This document shows, piece by piece, positions 17,072 to 26,939 of a DNA stretch of 64,000 nt (its first letter is position 1; each line of letters starts with the position of its first letter). The notes beneath the pieces are model-generated. The model did no database searches. It was not told where the DNA came from and saw only the letters and a program-made list of their open reading frames with translations. Both the position numbers and the translations under genes were made by a program. Source of the stretch: an uncultured Dehalococcoidia bacterium (GTDB taxonomy: Bacteria > Chloroflexota > Dehalococcoidia > Lucifugimonadales > UBA3495); the NCBI GenBank assembly GCA_951812535.1, contig CATOSK010000004.1, positions 363,074 through 427,073 of the forward strand. The letters are read 5' to 3'.

Positions 17072-17075
<4 letters not shown>
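15849..17075 (+). CDS. istA: IS21 transposase IstA
   Basis: 408 residues. An N-terminal helix-turn-helix (SIRGIAEDLGIARNTVRRYL) is followed by an rve-type catalytic core with QVDWGS, LYDNAK and KGKVESGVKYVRR supplying the DDE residues, and a C-terminal beta-rich domain. The start is GTG at 15849. The stop overlaps the istB start as GTGA (17072-17075), the usual IS21 coupling. It catalyses strand transfer together with the IstB ATPase. Confidence 0.93.
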
Positions 17076-17907
<832 letters not shown>

Positions 17908-18104
17908 CTAGGTCGCTGGCCGCCTGGGCACTGACGGAATCGCTGACCAGGCGCGACAAGGTGGGTCAATTTTGTTCCGGCGATACCGCAATCAAACAGA
18001 AGGAGGTGGGTCAACTCTAAACCGGCGACAGAAACAACAGGGACATGGTGGGTCAGGTCACCACCGGCGATACCGGGTCAGAACTTCGTTGGCGTTGACA
18101 CCGC

Positions 18105-18526
18105 AGACTTCCCGATGCCGCTGGAGTTATCGCCCCTGGAGGCCCTCAGCCGGGAGACTTGGTTGCGGAAACCCCCACGGCAGGAGGAAGGCCCCAGGGT
18201 GGATGGGGCCCTGACCACGCATCCGAGAGCGCCGGCCGTCCCGCCGGTGCTTCTGGACCAGTTGGGGCAGGCCCAGGCGGTTACGTGTTAGCATCTATAT
18301 GGATGCTCCATGGATGCTCCTTGTCTTCGTGTTTCCAAAGCCATTACCCAAGAGTCAGAGGAGCACTTTTCGCCCCTTCAGGATGCCTCTAACACCCACC
18401 CGTTCGGTGGATACGGGATAAGGCGGGGTAGACACTGAACTCGCCCTGGGGCAGAGCCTCCTGCAAACCCCTGGGGCAGTCACCCTGATGAGAAACTGCC
18501 CGATCCAAGGAGTAGCACCACTGGCC
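18105..18526. other. Intergenic, no gene supported
   Basis: It lies between the IS21 right end and a lipoprotein gene. The first 190 bp contain an open frame to a TAG at 18289-18291 that would be continuous with sequence left of the IS21 if that were removed. AAGGAG at about 18506 may serve the downstream gene. Nothing else recognisable. Confidence 0.35.
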
Positions 18527-19411
18527 ATGTCGAAACTACTGTATTACGCGCTCTTCATCGCCCTGACGACCCTATTGGCCTGTTCCGGCCCGGAGACGAG
18601 TTCATCCCCAACCGCCGCGGTCCAGGCCCCAACGGCAGCATCCATACCGGCCCCGACCCTGGCTCAGGCAGAAGTTCCGGAGCCCACCGAGATTCCCACG
18701 GAGGTTCCTGCCGAGGTTCCTGCCGAAGTTCCTGCCGAAGTCCCCACCGAAGTCCCGGCTCCAACCGACCCCCCAATCCCCACCCCAACGCCAGCGCCGA
18801 CCGACCCGCCTGCGGAAACGACTCCGGAGTCCGAACCGCCCGGTCCCATCGGGATGAACGATGCTGAATTCGCAATGTCCGAGCTGTCCGCCGATGAGCA
18901 GGTCTGCCTCTCGGAAATCGGAGACCCACAGCAGTTGTCGGCGATGATGAACAACCCGGAGCTTGCATCGCCGGAGGAACGGGACGCGGTGGTGAGATGC
19001 CTGGAGCATGAGACCCTGCTGAAGCTGTTCCTGAAGGGATTCACTGACCAGACCGGACCGCTGAGCGATGACACCCAGGCCTGCGTCAGCGCCGGGTTCC
19101 AGAACTTCGATCTACGCGCCATGATGCTCACCAACACGGAAGGGTCCGGCGGGGAAGCCGCCATGATTCAGGGCATGGCGGGATTCCTGATCACGCTCTC
19201 CTGCCTGAACGAAGAGGAGTGGCAGAATGCCGGTCCTGTCCTGGAACTTCCCCCTGATGGCAGGGAGAGCCTGCAGTGCGTCATGAACAGGCTGGGCGGA
19301 CCCGAAGGAGTCGCGGCATCGCTGGAAGCAAAAGAGGGAGAGCCTCCCCTGACTTTCTTCAACGCGGCAGCCGAGTGCGGACTCACAATGATGGGAGGAC
19401 CATCGGGCTAA
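18527..19411 (+). CDS. Lipoprotein with EVPAEVP-repeat linker
   Basis: 294 residues. The start at 18527 places the lipobox TLLAC at about residue 19; an upstream ATG at 18488 would give an unusually long N-region. The linker holds five near-identical EVP(A/T) repeats, then proline/threonine-rich sequence to about residue 110. The mature domain is helical, rich in Met and with five Cys (for example DEQVCLSEIGD, VVRCLEHETLLKLFLKGF). No known family is recognised. Probably a surface-exposed helical sensor or binding domain on a stalk. Confidence 0.75.
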   Translation: MSKLLYYALFIALTTLLACSGPETSSSPTAAVQAPTAASIPAPTLAQAEVPEPTEIPTEVPAEVPAEVPAEVPTEVPAPTDPPIPTPTPAPTDPPAETTPESEPPGPIGMNDAEFAMSELSADEQVCLSEIGDPQQLSAMMNNPELASPEERDAVVRCLEHETLLKLFLKGFTDQTGPLSDDTQACVSAGFQNFDLRAMMLTNTEGSGGEAAMIQGMAGFLITLSCLNEEEWQNAGPVLELPPDGRESLQCVMNRLGGPEGVAASLEAKEGEPPLTFFNAAAECGLTMMGGPSG

Positions 19412-19571
19412 GTCCGGAAGTCTGGGACGATCGACGGTATAGGCGGCGAGAACTGAATGTCCATGGGCCCTGAACCAAAGCCCAGGTTGGATGTACATTT
19501 GAGTGGCGATGATGATCAACTGGATTGTGGCGGTGAACCCCTCTCATACGGAAAAAACGTAGCATGACCAC

Positions 19572-20018
19572 ATGGCCCTCTTTGGCTGTATCCGGACCAG
19601 CCGCCACCTGCAGGAGGGCGTGGGAGGTTGCCAGCGGATGGACCAGGACGAGATCGCGGACCTGAAGAGGCAATTCTTCGAGCAGGCCAGTTGGGGTTTC
19701 GTCAGCAGGCACGGACGCACCGGCAGAATCCTGTCAGTTCGGACAGAGGACAGAACCCTGGAAATCGCCACCCCTCGGGGCACCCTTCACGTCCGGGTCG
19801 GAGCCGCCACGAACATCCACCAGACCACGAAAGCCGTCTCCAGGGCCCTCACCTTCGAGGATCTGACTCCGGGCATGCTGGTCACGGTAGACGGCGCCAC
19901 CGGAACCCAGGAAGACTCCGCTGCCGGAGACATTGAGTTGGTGCCTGAGGGCGAAGGGGGATTCGACATCGTGTCGGCAATCGGCTCCGGCCCCCGTATC
20001 ATGCCGATTTTTCCCTAG
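19572..20018 (+). CDS. DUF5666-like domain protein with a recombinase-like N-terminus (chimera)
   Basis: 148 residues. From SRHLQEG onward it is a close paralog of the lipoprotein at 8149-8670 (same GRILSVRTEDRTLEIATPRG and LTFEDLTPGMLVTVDGA segments), but the signal peptide and lipobox are gone. The replacement start, MALFGCIRTSR, looks like a serine-recombinase N-terminus (compare MTTYGYIRTSR at 31718). The product should therefore stay in the cytoplasm. It may be a dead fusion made by recombination at the shared ACCAGCCGCCA-like stretch. Confidence 0.6.
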   Translation: MALFGCIRTSRHLQEGVGGCQRMDQDEIADLKRQFFEQASWGFVSRHGRTGRILSVRTEDRTLEIATPRGTLHVRVGAATNIHQTTKAVSRALTFEDLTPGMLVTVDGATGTQEDSAAGDIELVPEGEGGFDIVSAIGSGPRIMPIFP

Positions 20019-20109
20019 TCCACTGGTCTCCGTCCAGGACCAGCGTGGGAACAACGGCACAACCCAGCGGAACGGCCCTTCCCAAAACCGCATTCCAGGA
20101 CCATCACCC

Positions 20110-20328
20110 ATGCTCGACAACCCCCAATCGAGATCCTGGCAGGCACTGGGCCTGATTCTGCTGCTGGCCGCCCCAGTGGGCTTCGTCACGCTCAACCTGT
20201 TGGCGTTCGGCATTCCTTTTGACCTTCCCACGTTCCTCTGGCGAACGGCCGTCGTGCCCACGGCCCTCTGCGGGGCCGCCGGGTTTCTGATGCTCAGGGA
20301 GACCAGGAGGCCCAGGGAGAATGATTGA
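20110..20328 (+). CDS. Small two-helix membrane protein
   Basis: 72 residues from the ATG at 20110, with hydrophobic segments at about residues 12-32 and 45-62 and a basic C-terminus (RETRRPREND). No clear ribosome site. It is followed 24 bp later by another membrane protein gene on the same strand. Confidence 0.5.
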   Translation: MLDNPQSRSWQALGLILLLAAPVGFVTLNLLAFGIPFDLPTFLWRTAVVPTALCGAAGFLMLRETRRPREND

Positions 20329-20352
20329 AGGTTCGGACCCGTCATTTGACCG

Positions 20353-20685
20353 ATGATCCCGCTATTCCTCTACGCCGTGGTTTCAGCGGTCACGGTCCGC
20401 AATATCGGGCTCCTCCCGGACCGGAGTTTTCGCTTCAGGCTGCTGGCCGTTGCCCTGGTCCTGACCGTGGGGTTCACCATGACATTCCTCACCTCGTGGG
20501 GCGTGCAAGAGTTCCTTCGCAGCCTGCCGCTCCCGGGCGGCATGGTCCCGGGGGAGTGGGCCATGCTGGGCCTATACCTGGCTTTCGGCAGCGAACTGGT
20601 CCTGTTGATACTGATGGTCATGGTGTCCTTCATGGTCAGGATGAGACTCAACCGTCGGCCCTCGAGCCAGACACACTTGTCCTGA
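20353..20685 (+). CDS. Small membrane protein, three predicted helices
   Basis: 110 residues. Hydrophobic spans lie at about residues 2-15, 30-50 and 72-97, with a short polar loop (PDRSFRFR) and a basic tail. Probably co-transcribed with the preceding 72-residue membrane protein. No family recognised. Confidence 0.6.
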   Translation: MIPLFLYAVVSAVTVRNIGLLPDRSFRFRLLAVALVLTVGFTMTFLTSWGVQEFLRSLPLPGGMVPGEWAMLGLYLAFGSELVLLILMVMVSFMVRMRLNRRPSSQTHLS

Positions 20686-20829
20686 ATCCATGATGCACCG
20701 ACCCGGTATCAACCCAGCCGTGGGATTCGCCGGCCACGACGCCCCGGGAGTGCCGGAGCTATCGGCCCAGACCGGCCCCAATTTCGGTTCCATCGCGGCC
20801 CGTTTGCTGATCTCCGCAGGAGGTGACTC

Positions 20830-22170
20830 ATTAATCGCTCGAAGGCCAAATGGTTTTCCTGTCGCATCGTTGCAATGGCGCTGCCGGCCTTGCTGTTAGC
20901 CGCCAGTTGCACCACCGGCGTTCCAGAACCAACCCGCACCCCCGATCCGACAGTTGCAAGTGTGGAGCCCAGAACCCCCACCCCAACAGTCGCCCCGGCA
21001 CGAGCCACCCCGACGGCGCTTGCGCCCGCCTCCACTCCCACAACCGCTCCCTCATCCACCGAACTCCAGGGACCCCTCAGGGTGGCGGGGCCGGCCTCCC
21101 CCGTCGACGGCGAGTCCGAGTTGCTGGGGGTTCTGGCGGCCCTGCCCCTGGAGTTCCAGGATAGGGGCATCTGGTTTTCCAATCCCAAACAGTCCCTGGA
21201 GGTGGCCGGGGCCCCAAGGCCCGCCGGTCTTGGGGAGTTCGAGTCCTGGCCCGTGGACCAGCAGCAGAAGTACGCCAGGAACTCCGGCAGTCCCGTCTCC
21301 AGCCTGGTGATCACCATGAGGCAGACCATGCCCCATTGGGAGGACGCCTGCGGCTTCTCCTTCTTCGAGATCGACGCCGTCACGGTCACGGGCATGGAAA
21401 CCTTCCTGCCCTTTGAGACCAACCACCTCACCGGGGAGTTCGACGAGGAAACCGTCATTGAGCGCCTCACCGAGCTGGGCTACCGCGCCGAGTCTGTCGG
21501 AGACGACGTCTACTACGCAATCCGGAACGATCGTGAGCAGGACACATCCCTGAGAGATCCGGCCACACGATCGGCCTTCGGGTACGCCAACCGCATCTTC
21601 GTCGGGGATAATCTCCTGGTCGTATCGCCGGACACGACTCCCGTGCTGCAGGTCATCCGGGCCCGCAGCGGGAGGATTCCGTCCCTGGCCGGCTCCCCCG
21701 CCTTCTCCGCCATCGCCGCCGAGCTGTCCGCCCCCCTGACCGCCGTCCTGTTGACCAGGCAGGCAGCGTTGCATTCCGACCTGGGAATCCCCGGCGACCA
21801 GGTACCGGGGAGCAATGATCGCCCGGAGGAGTGGCAGGCTCTGCACGAGTGGGAAGCCTTCGGAGCCGGGTTCGGCGCGACTGCTGAGACCGCCACCCTG
21901 CGTTTTGTCCTCCACTATCCCCATCCGGACTGGGCGGGACTCGACGCCGAAGCCCTGGTCGAACGCATTGAGTCCTATCTGCCTGGACTGGGCCGGTGGG
22001 ACCTGGTCCACCAGTTCTGCGAATCGTGGTCCTCGTCGGCCAGGGCCCACGGGAACGGTTCAACTCTGAGCGTCAAGTGCGAAATTCCCAACAGCGACGA
22101 GTCCGGCCGCTTGGCGTTCGGGGTCACCAGCCTCGTGCCGATGCGGCTCCTGGGATTCCTGGCTCCCTAG
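20830..22170 (+). CDS. Lipoprotein of the window's proline-linker family; possible ATT start
   Basis: 431 residues from ATG 20875, or 446 from an ATT at 20830. The ATT reading places AGGAGGTGA at ideal spacing and adds a basic N-region (NRSKAKWFSCR) before the hydrophobic core ALPALLLAASC, making a better lipoprotein signal. A Pro/Thr linker follows (about residues 30-75), then an alpha/beta body shared in outline with the protein at 29839 (for example LAALPLEFQDRGIWFSNP against LGSVPLEFSGQVVEFADY). Its TAG stop is part of the CTAG target site of the IS701-like element, which left the coding sequence intact. Confidence 0.8.
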   Translation: MNRSKAKWFSCRIVAMALPALLLAASCTTGVPEPTRTPDPTVASVEPRTPTPTVAPARATPTALAPASTPTTAPSSTELQGPLRVAGPASPVDGESELLGVLAALPLEFQDRGIWFSNPKQSLEVAGAPRPAGLGEFESWPVDQQQKYARNSGSPVSSLVITMRQTMPHWEDACGFSFFEIDAVTVTGMETFLPFETNHLTGEFDEETVIERLTELGYRAESVGDDVYYAIRNDREQDTSLRDPATRSAFGYANRIFVGDNLLVVSPDTTPVLQVIRARSGRIPSLAGSPAFSAIAAELSAPLTAVLLTRQAALHSDLGIPGDQVPGSNDRPEEWQALHEWEAFGAGFGATAETATLRFVLHYPHPDWAGLDAEALVERIESYLPGLGRWDLVHQFCESWSSSARAHGNGSTLSVKCEIPNSDESGRLAFGVTSLVPMRLLGFLAP

Positions 22171-23578
22171 TACTACAGTCGCAGATTAAGAACAGGTAGA
22201 ATTGGAGCAGTTGTCTGGTGGAGAGGTGAGGCAGTGGTTGTTGGGAGTGATGAGGTTGCGGAAGTGGCCCGGTGGGCCAATGGCATCGAGGAGATGCACC
22301 AGTGCATCGCCGGCCGGTTCCGGCGGCCGGAGCCGCGCCGCCGGGCTCTGGCCTATCTGCGAGGACTACTCAGCCCGGTGGAACGCAAGAACGGCTGGCA
22401 ACTGGCAGAACAAGCTGGCGACGCCACCCCCTATGGGGTACACCACCTGCTGTCCACGTACATCTGGGACGCGGACCTGGTACGCGATGACCTCAGGGAC
22501 TACGTGGTGGAGCATCTGGGCGGTGCCGACGGAGTAGTGGTGGTGGACGAGACGGGGTTTCTCAAGAAGGGCGACAAGTCAGCCGGGGTGCAGCGGCAGT
22601 ACAGCGGGACGGCGGGCCGGATCGAAAACTGTCAGGTTGCGGTGTTCCTGGCCTATGCCGGAGCCAAGGGCAGGGCATTGCTGGACCGGGAGTTGTACCT
22701 GCCCCGGGTGTGGGCGGACGACTGGGAGCGGCGGCGGGAAGCCGGAGTGCCGGAGAGTGTCCGCTTCCGTACCAAACCGCAACTGGCGCAACTGATGCTG
22801 GGGCGGGCGCTGGAAGCGGGTGTTCCCTTCGCCTGGTTTACTGGGGACGAGGTCTACGGCAGTGATCGCAACCTGCGGCTGTGGCTGGAACGTGAGGAGA
22901 TTCCGCATGTGATGGCCATCAAGAGCAACGAGAAGCTGTGGGCTTTGACGGACAAAGGACCGCTGCAGATGAGAGCGGACCGTCTGGCGTCCGGGGTTGC
23001 GGAATCCGCTTGGGTGCGGTGCAGCGCTGGGAATGGCGCCAAGGGACCACGGATCTATGATTGGGCCGCAGTGGACATACGGCCCCTGAGGGAACCGGGC
23101 AAGGGCCACTGGCTACTGGCCCGCCGGAGCATCGCCAAGCCCGACGAGTTGGCCTATTACGTTTGCTTCGGCCCGGCGGAGACGGCCTTGGAGGAGTTGG
23201 TGAGAGTCGCCGGGACCCGGTGGGCCATAGAGGAATGCTTTGAGCAGGCGAAGGGGGAGGTGGGACTGGACCAGTACGAGGTGCGGCGGTGGGACGGCTG
23301 GTACCGGCACATCACCCTGGCCATGCTGGCTCACGCCTATCTGATGGTAATCAGGCATCATGCATTGGAGCAGGGAGAAAAGGGGGCCACTACGGTCCCG
23401 GTGAAGAGTTGATTCCCGTGACTGTCCCGGAGGTGCGGCGGCTACTCACACGCTTGGTATGGACAGAGAACCAACCACCGGATTTCATCCTGTACTGGTC
23501 GTGGTGGAGACGCCGCCACCAGGCCAGAGCCCAACGATGTCACTACAAACGGCGTCTATCAAATCTGCGACTGTAGTA
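22171..23578 (+). mobile_element. IS701-family-like insertion sequence
   Basis: Perfect 17-bp terminal inverted repeats (TACTACAGTCGCAGATT at 22171-22187 and its complement ending at 23578) are flanked by CTAG on both sides (22167-22170 and 23579-23582). A 4-bp target duplication of YTAR type is what IS701 elements make. The element is 1408 bp and carries one transposase gene with a possible frameshift signal. Confidence 0.88.
22234..23576 (+). CDS. IS701-like DDE transposase, probably expressed by -1 frameshift
   Basis: The first frame (GTG 22234 to TGA 23410-23412, 392 residues) has the N-terminal helical domain, VVVDETGFLKKG with the first Asp, WFTGDEVYGSD with the second, and WAIEECFEQAKGEVGL with the Glu. 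The usual C-terminal tail (LIPVTVPEVRRLL...WRRRHQARAQRCHYKRR) lies in the -1 frame and stops at 23576, just inside the right repeat. The switch would occur near A-AAG-GGG at 23379-23385, a classic slippery pattern. A plain frameshift mutation is the alternative. Confidence 0.85.
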
Positions 23579-23675
23579 CTAGACCAATCCCACCTGGGAG
23601 ACCAACCCCGGGCCCCATGCGTCAACGGAACATGACGCAACGGAACAGCCGGCCAAGTGGGAACCGCGACTGGAG

Positions 23676-24794
23676 ATGAACTTGTACACGAAGACCATCC
23701 GTCGGCTCATTGTCCTGGCCGTCATTGCGGCGATTCTGGCCTGCAGCGGCCAGGGCCAGGCAACGGTGGTGCCCCTCGACGAAGCCAAGGTGGTGGAACT
23801 GAGCACCGACATCCATGTGACGGACGTTTTCGGTGATGACGCCGTGGGGTTTGACGAGGAGGGCGAGCTTTGGTTGATGAACATCCGTACCGGGGGCTTG
23901 AGCCAGCTCACCTCCGATGGTCATCCAAAATGGAACGCCGTCCTTTCTGCCGACCATGTGGCCTGGACCGACCAGCGCCGGATGGTCCGGCTGCCCGGAT
24001 ATTCCGCCCCCATAATCTCAAGCGACGTGTTCGTCCGCAACCGGCACACCGGGAAGGAACGGCGCATCACCGACGAGCTGGCGAGCAGACGCGGCCTCCG
24101 CATCTCCGGCGCCCGCCTGGTCTGGCAGGACAACCGCGAGGGGCTGCTGGAAGACCGCCGCTGGGATTTCGACATCTATGCGTACGACCTGGAACGCGAC
24201 CTGGAGATTCCGGTGGCGGTGACGCCCGGGCGGGAGGATACCCCCGCCATTCACGGCGACACGGTGGTCTGGACCCACAACCCGAACAAACCGCCCCGGG
24301 GACTGGCCAAGCCGGGCAGCACCGCCAAACCCGACAACCGTTTCAACATCTACTCGTACAACCTGGCCACCGGAGAGAAACGAACTCTGGTGGAAACCGG
24401 TGAACACAATGTGATCCCCTCCATCCATGCCGGACTGTTGGTTTGGCAGCGTTTCCGCGGCGAGAACGAGTCCGATATCATTCTCCTGGACCTCGACACC
24501 GGGGAGCAGAAGGTCATTGGGGCCGGCGGCCGTCAGGAATCGAGGCCATCGATTTCCGAGGGCTATGTCATATGGAGAGTGTCGGAGACCTGCGATGTGG
24601 GAGGGTTTCCCAGGTTTCGGGATCTTCTCCGAAGCAGGGTTCGGACCGGGGTATACGCCTACGGGCTCAGGACGGGTGAAGTGAGTCGGTTGTCCGGCGA
24701 CAAGGAGCCCAGGGCGGTGCTGACCGGAAACGTGGCGCTGGTGACGGAAGGCTGCCACCGCATCACCAGGCAGTACGCCGTTTCTCTCGATTGA
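23676..24794 (+). CDS. TolB-like beta-propeller lipoprotein
   Basis: 372 residues. Signal peptide with lipobox AAILACSG. The mature part is a run of beta-propeller blades with the alternating pattern VxWxDxR / (D)IYxYDLxTGxxxxL, for example DIYAYDLERDLEIPVAV, FNIYSYNLATGEKRTLV and IILLDLDTGEQKVIG. Such propellers usually bind protein or polysaccharide partners at the cell surface. It lies downstream of the lipoprotein gene that precedes the IS701-like element and was probably adjacent to it before the insertion. Confidence 0.85.
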   Translation: MNLYTKTIRRLIVLAVIAAILACSGQGQATVVPLDEAKVVELSTDIHVTDVFGDDAVGFDEEGELWLMNIRTGGLSQLTSDGHPKWNAVLSADHVAWTDQRRMVRLPGYSAPIISSDVFVRNRHTGKERRITDELASRRGLRISGARLVWQDNREGLLEDRRWDFDIYAYDLERDLEIPVAVTPGREDTPAIHGDTVVWTHNPNKPPRGLAKPGSTAKPDNRFNIYSYNLATGEKRTLVETGEHNVIPSIHAGLLVWQRFRGENESDIILLDLDTGEQKVIGAGGRQESRPSISEGYVIWRVSETCDVGGFPRFRDLLRSRVRTGVYAYGLRTGEVSRLSGDKEPRAVLTGNVALVTEGCHRITRQYAVSLD

Positions 24795-24949
24795 TCTCGG
24801 GGCCACGAGATCGTCAATGCATTCGGCGGTCACCATGGCCGGAGAACCGGAATCCCTCCGGCCGGCGGACCCCCGGCTCACCCAGGACCTCCAGCCCCTC
24901 CGGTCAGACCCATCGACAGCAATAACCGGCCAACCCGCGGGATGGAAAA

Positions 24950-25378
24950 ATGCCAGCGACAAGTGAAAGCGAACCCGAGTTCGAAGCCAGGATGCGATCT
25001 GACCTCAACCAGGTCCTCGCTGAACAAGAAGCCCTGCACCGGCAGGCCCGCGGACTCCCTCCACCGGAGTCGGCGGTTCGAATGCGAATCCAAGCCTTTC
25101 AGGAGCAGGCCGAAATCTACCGCAGAGCCAGAAGGGGATGGATCGGCGCACTCTCCTGCATCCCCTGGCCCATCCCCAGATCACGCGGAGCCCAGCCCGC
25201 ATACATGGGCAGCAAATGGCTCAGATTCTTTCGCGTAATCCACCATTTGAGCAAGAAATCCACGCCTCTTGAGACCGGCCGCAGCCAGGGAGCGTGGACA
25301 GTCAGGACACCAGCACTGAATAAGGAGACCGAGACGAGTGGACGGGTCCCCTGGCACCTGGTAGAACTCGAACTCTGA
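24950..25378 (+). CDS. Hypothetical soluble protein
   Basis: 142 codons from the ATG at 24950 (GGAAAAA just upstream). The first 70 residues are highly charged and helical (SESEPEFEARMRSDLNQVLA). The remainder is basic with few hydrophobic residues. No family recognised; the second half may not be conserved coding sequence. Confidence 0.4.
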   Translation: MPATSESEPEFEARMRSDLNQVLAEQEALHRQARGLPPPESAVRMRIQAFQEQAEIYRRARRGWIGALSCIPWPIPRSRGAQPAYMGSKWLRFFRVIHHLSKKSTPLETGRSQGAWTVRTPALNKETETSGRVPWHLVELEL

Positions 25379-25541
25379 CAGCAGGTCTTCCGCTGCCGAA
25401 CCATCGGAGTCGTGCTGCAGCCTATCGGGACCGGTGCTTACGACACCGGCCCTCCGGTTGTATTATCGCCAAGCTACCACAGGCCGGATGGGCGGGGAAC
25501 AACCGGCCGGGTGGTGAAGCCAGTACGCAGGAGGAAGGTGT

Positions 25542-26072
25542 TTGACAAGAGTTCTGATGATGGTGGGAGTATTGTTGACGCTGGGATGCGGCCGCGCGGC
25601 CGCGCCGGAGGTTGACCCCCACCAGGCAGCGGCCGATTGGTTCGACGCCAACCGGGAGTATGTTGCCGGCTCGGTTATTACGGCGGCCCTGGCGTATAGT
25701 CCCGAGCTGGCCGCGGCGGTTGATCTTGATGTCGACTACCTGAAAAAGCAGTACCAATCCGGCGTCCGAACGGAACTGAGGGACGTGGAACGGGTTGACG
25801 CCCAGGAGGGCCCGGTGTTCCTGGCCCGTCTGTGGACGCTGGCTGCCTTTTCGGTCTACTCCGACTGCGCCAGCGGAATGGTTGAAGTCGACTTCCCATG
25901 GGACTTGACCATTCAGGCCGACGACGGCAACGTTGAAGCCCATCCCGCAGGGGGTGATATGGAATTGCAGGAGAATATCGGAAGAAGGATCTCTATCGAA
26001 CCGGAGGACATTCCCGTCGACGTGGTGGATGAGGAAGACTGGGATAGACTGAAAGACCTGATGGAGTGTTAG
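25542..26072 (+). CDS. Small lipoprotein with helical domain
   Basis: 176 residues starting at TTG 25542, chosen because AGGAGGAAGG lies at good spacing and a lipobox (LLTLGCGR, Cys about residue 16) follows. The mature protein is acidic and helical (DPHQAAADWFDANREYVAGS) with no recognised family. It ends DWDRLKDLMEC. Confidence 0.7.
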   Translation: MTRVLMMVGVLLTLGCGRAAAPEVDPHQAAADWFDANREYVAGSVITAALAYSPELAAAVDLDVDYLKKQYQSGVRTELRDVERVDAQEGPVFLARLWTLAAFSVYSDCASGMVEVDFPWDLTIQADDGNVEAHPAGGDMELQENIGRRISIEPEDIPVDVVDEEDWDRLKDLMEC

Positions 26073-26249
26073 GGTTTCCCCGTACCGTCAGCGGTCAACC
26101 AACCCGAAAACCGATCCGGCTACCCCGTGGAGAATCGGCGCACTCCCGGAACGGTTCCGTTTGCTTATGGGGCATGACTAACGCAGCATCCCCGCAACAC
26201 TCTGTCACAAGGGACCACGGGCCCGAAAGAAGTCTCAGAAGAAGCAGGA

Positions 26250-26741
26250 ATGACCGACCACGATTCCAGAACCACCCGGGAAGGGAAACCTCCCCGGACA
26301 GCCACTCTGGTCCTCCTAGCCCTCACGACCATGGTCGCCATCGTTTTCACCGTGGGATGGTTCTGGTTCGGATAGCAGGACATCGCCCAAAACCGGCTCA
26401 TCCTCCGCTCACTCCCGGTCCCGCCGGGCGCCGAACGCACCAACGTAGACTCCTACGGGTACTCCAGGGACGACAGCTTCATAACTCCGCCCGGAAGCTG
26501 GAGCACCCTGGCGGAGTACTACTTCGACGACTACGACCAGGAATACCTGGCCGAATTCTATATCTCGCGGCTGTCCGGCGAATGGCAGCACTGCGTTCGG
26601 GACCTGGTCCCGGGACTGTGGTTCGTGAAAGACAACGTCCTTGTGGGAGTGGACACCTCGAACTCACCGCCCGTGAAGGGACCCGGCTCGTTCGAGACCC
26701 ACGTGGACCAGCACTACGTCCGCAACCCCTGCGACCGATGA
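26250..26741 (+). pseudogene. Single-span membrane protein interrupted by amber codon
   Basis: One frame from ATG 26250 to TGA 26739-26741 encodes a basic N-terminus, one membrane helix (LVLLALTTMVAIVFTVGWFW) and, after an in-frame TAG at 26373-26375, about 120 residues of normal-looking extracytoplasmic protein (IAQNRLILRSLPVPPGAERT, then FDDYDQEYLAEFYISRLSGE and RNPCDR). A GCAGGA lies before the start. The stop falls just after the helix. Either a nonsense mutation or a rare readthrough; the family is not named. Confidence 0.6.
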
Positions 26742-26939
26742 TGTAACCGTGAGCATAGGCATACCCCATAAGCAAACGGAACCCCCGGAACCGCTCTTTT
26801 GGCGATTACGGATACCGTCATGGAACTGCCGTGTTACGGTGCTGTAACGCGGCGACGGGAGTTTCGCAATCTTCTCGGCCGGTACAACCAGAACCTGAAG
26901 GGCTGGAGCTGCGTCGCCGGTTGGTCCGGCACCCGAACC

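Noticed and set aside
18700-18770. CRISPR-like short repeats
   Set aside because: They are in-frame codons for EVPAEVP in a lipoprotein linker; there are no unique spacers.
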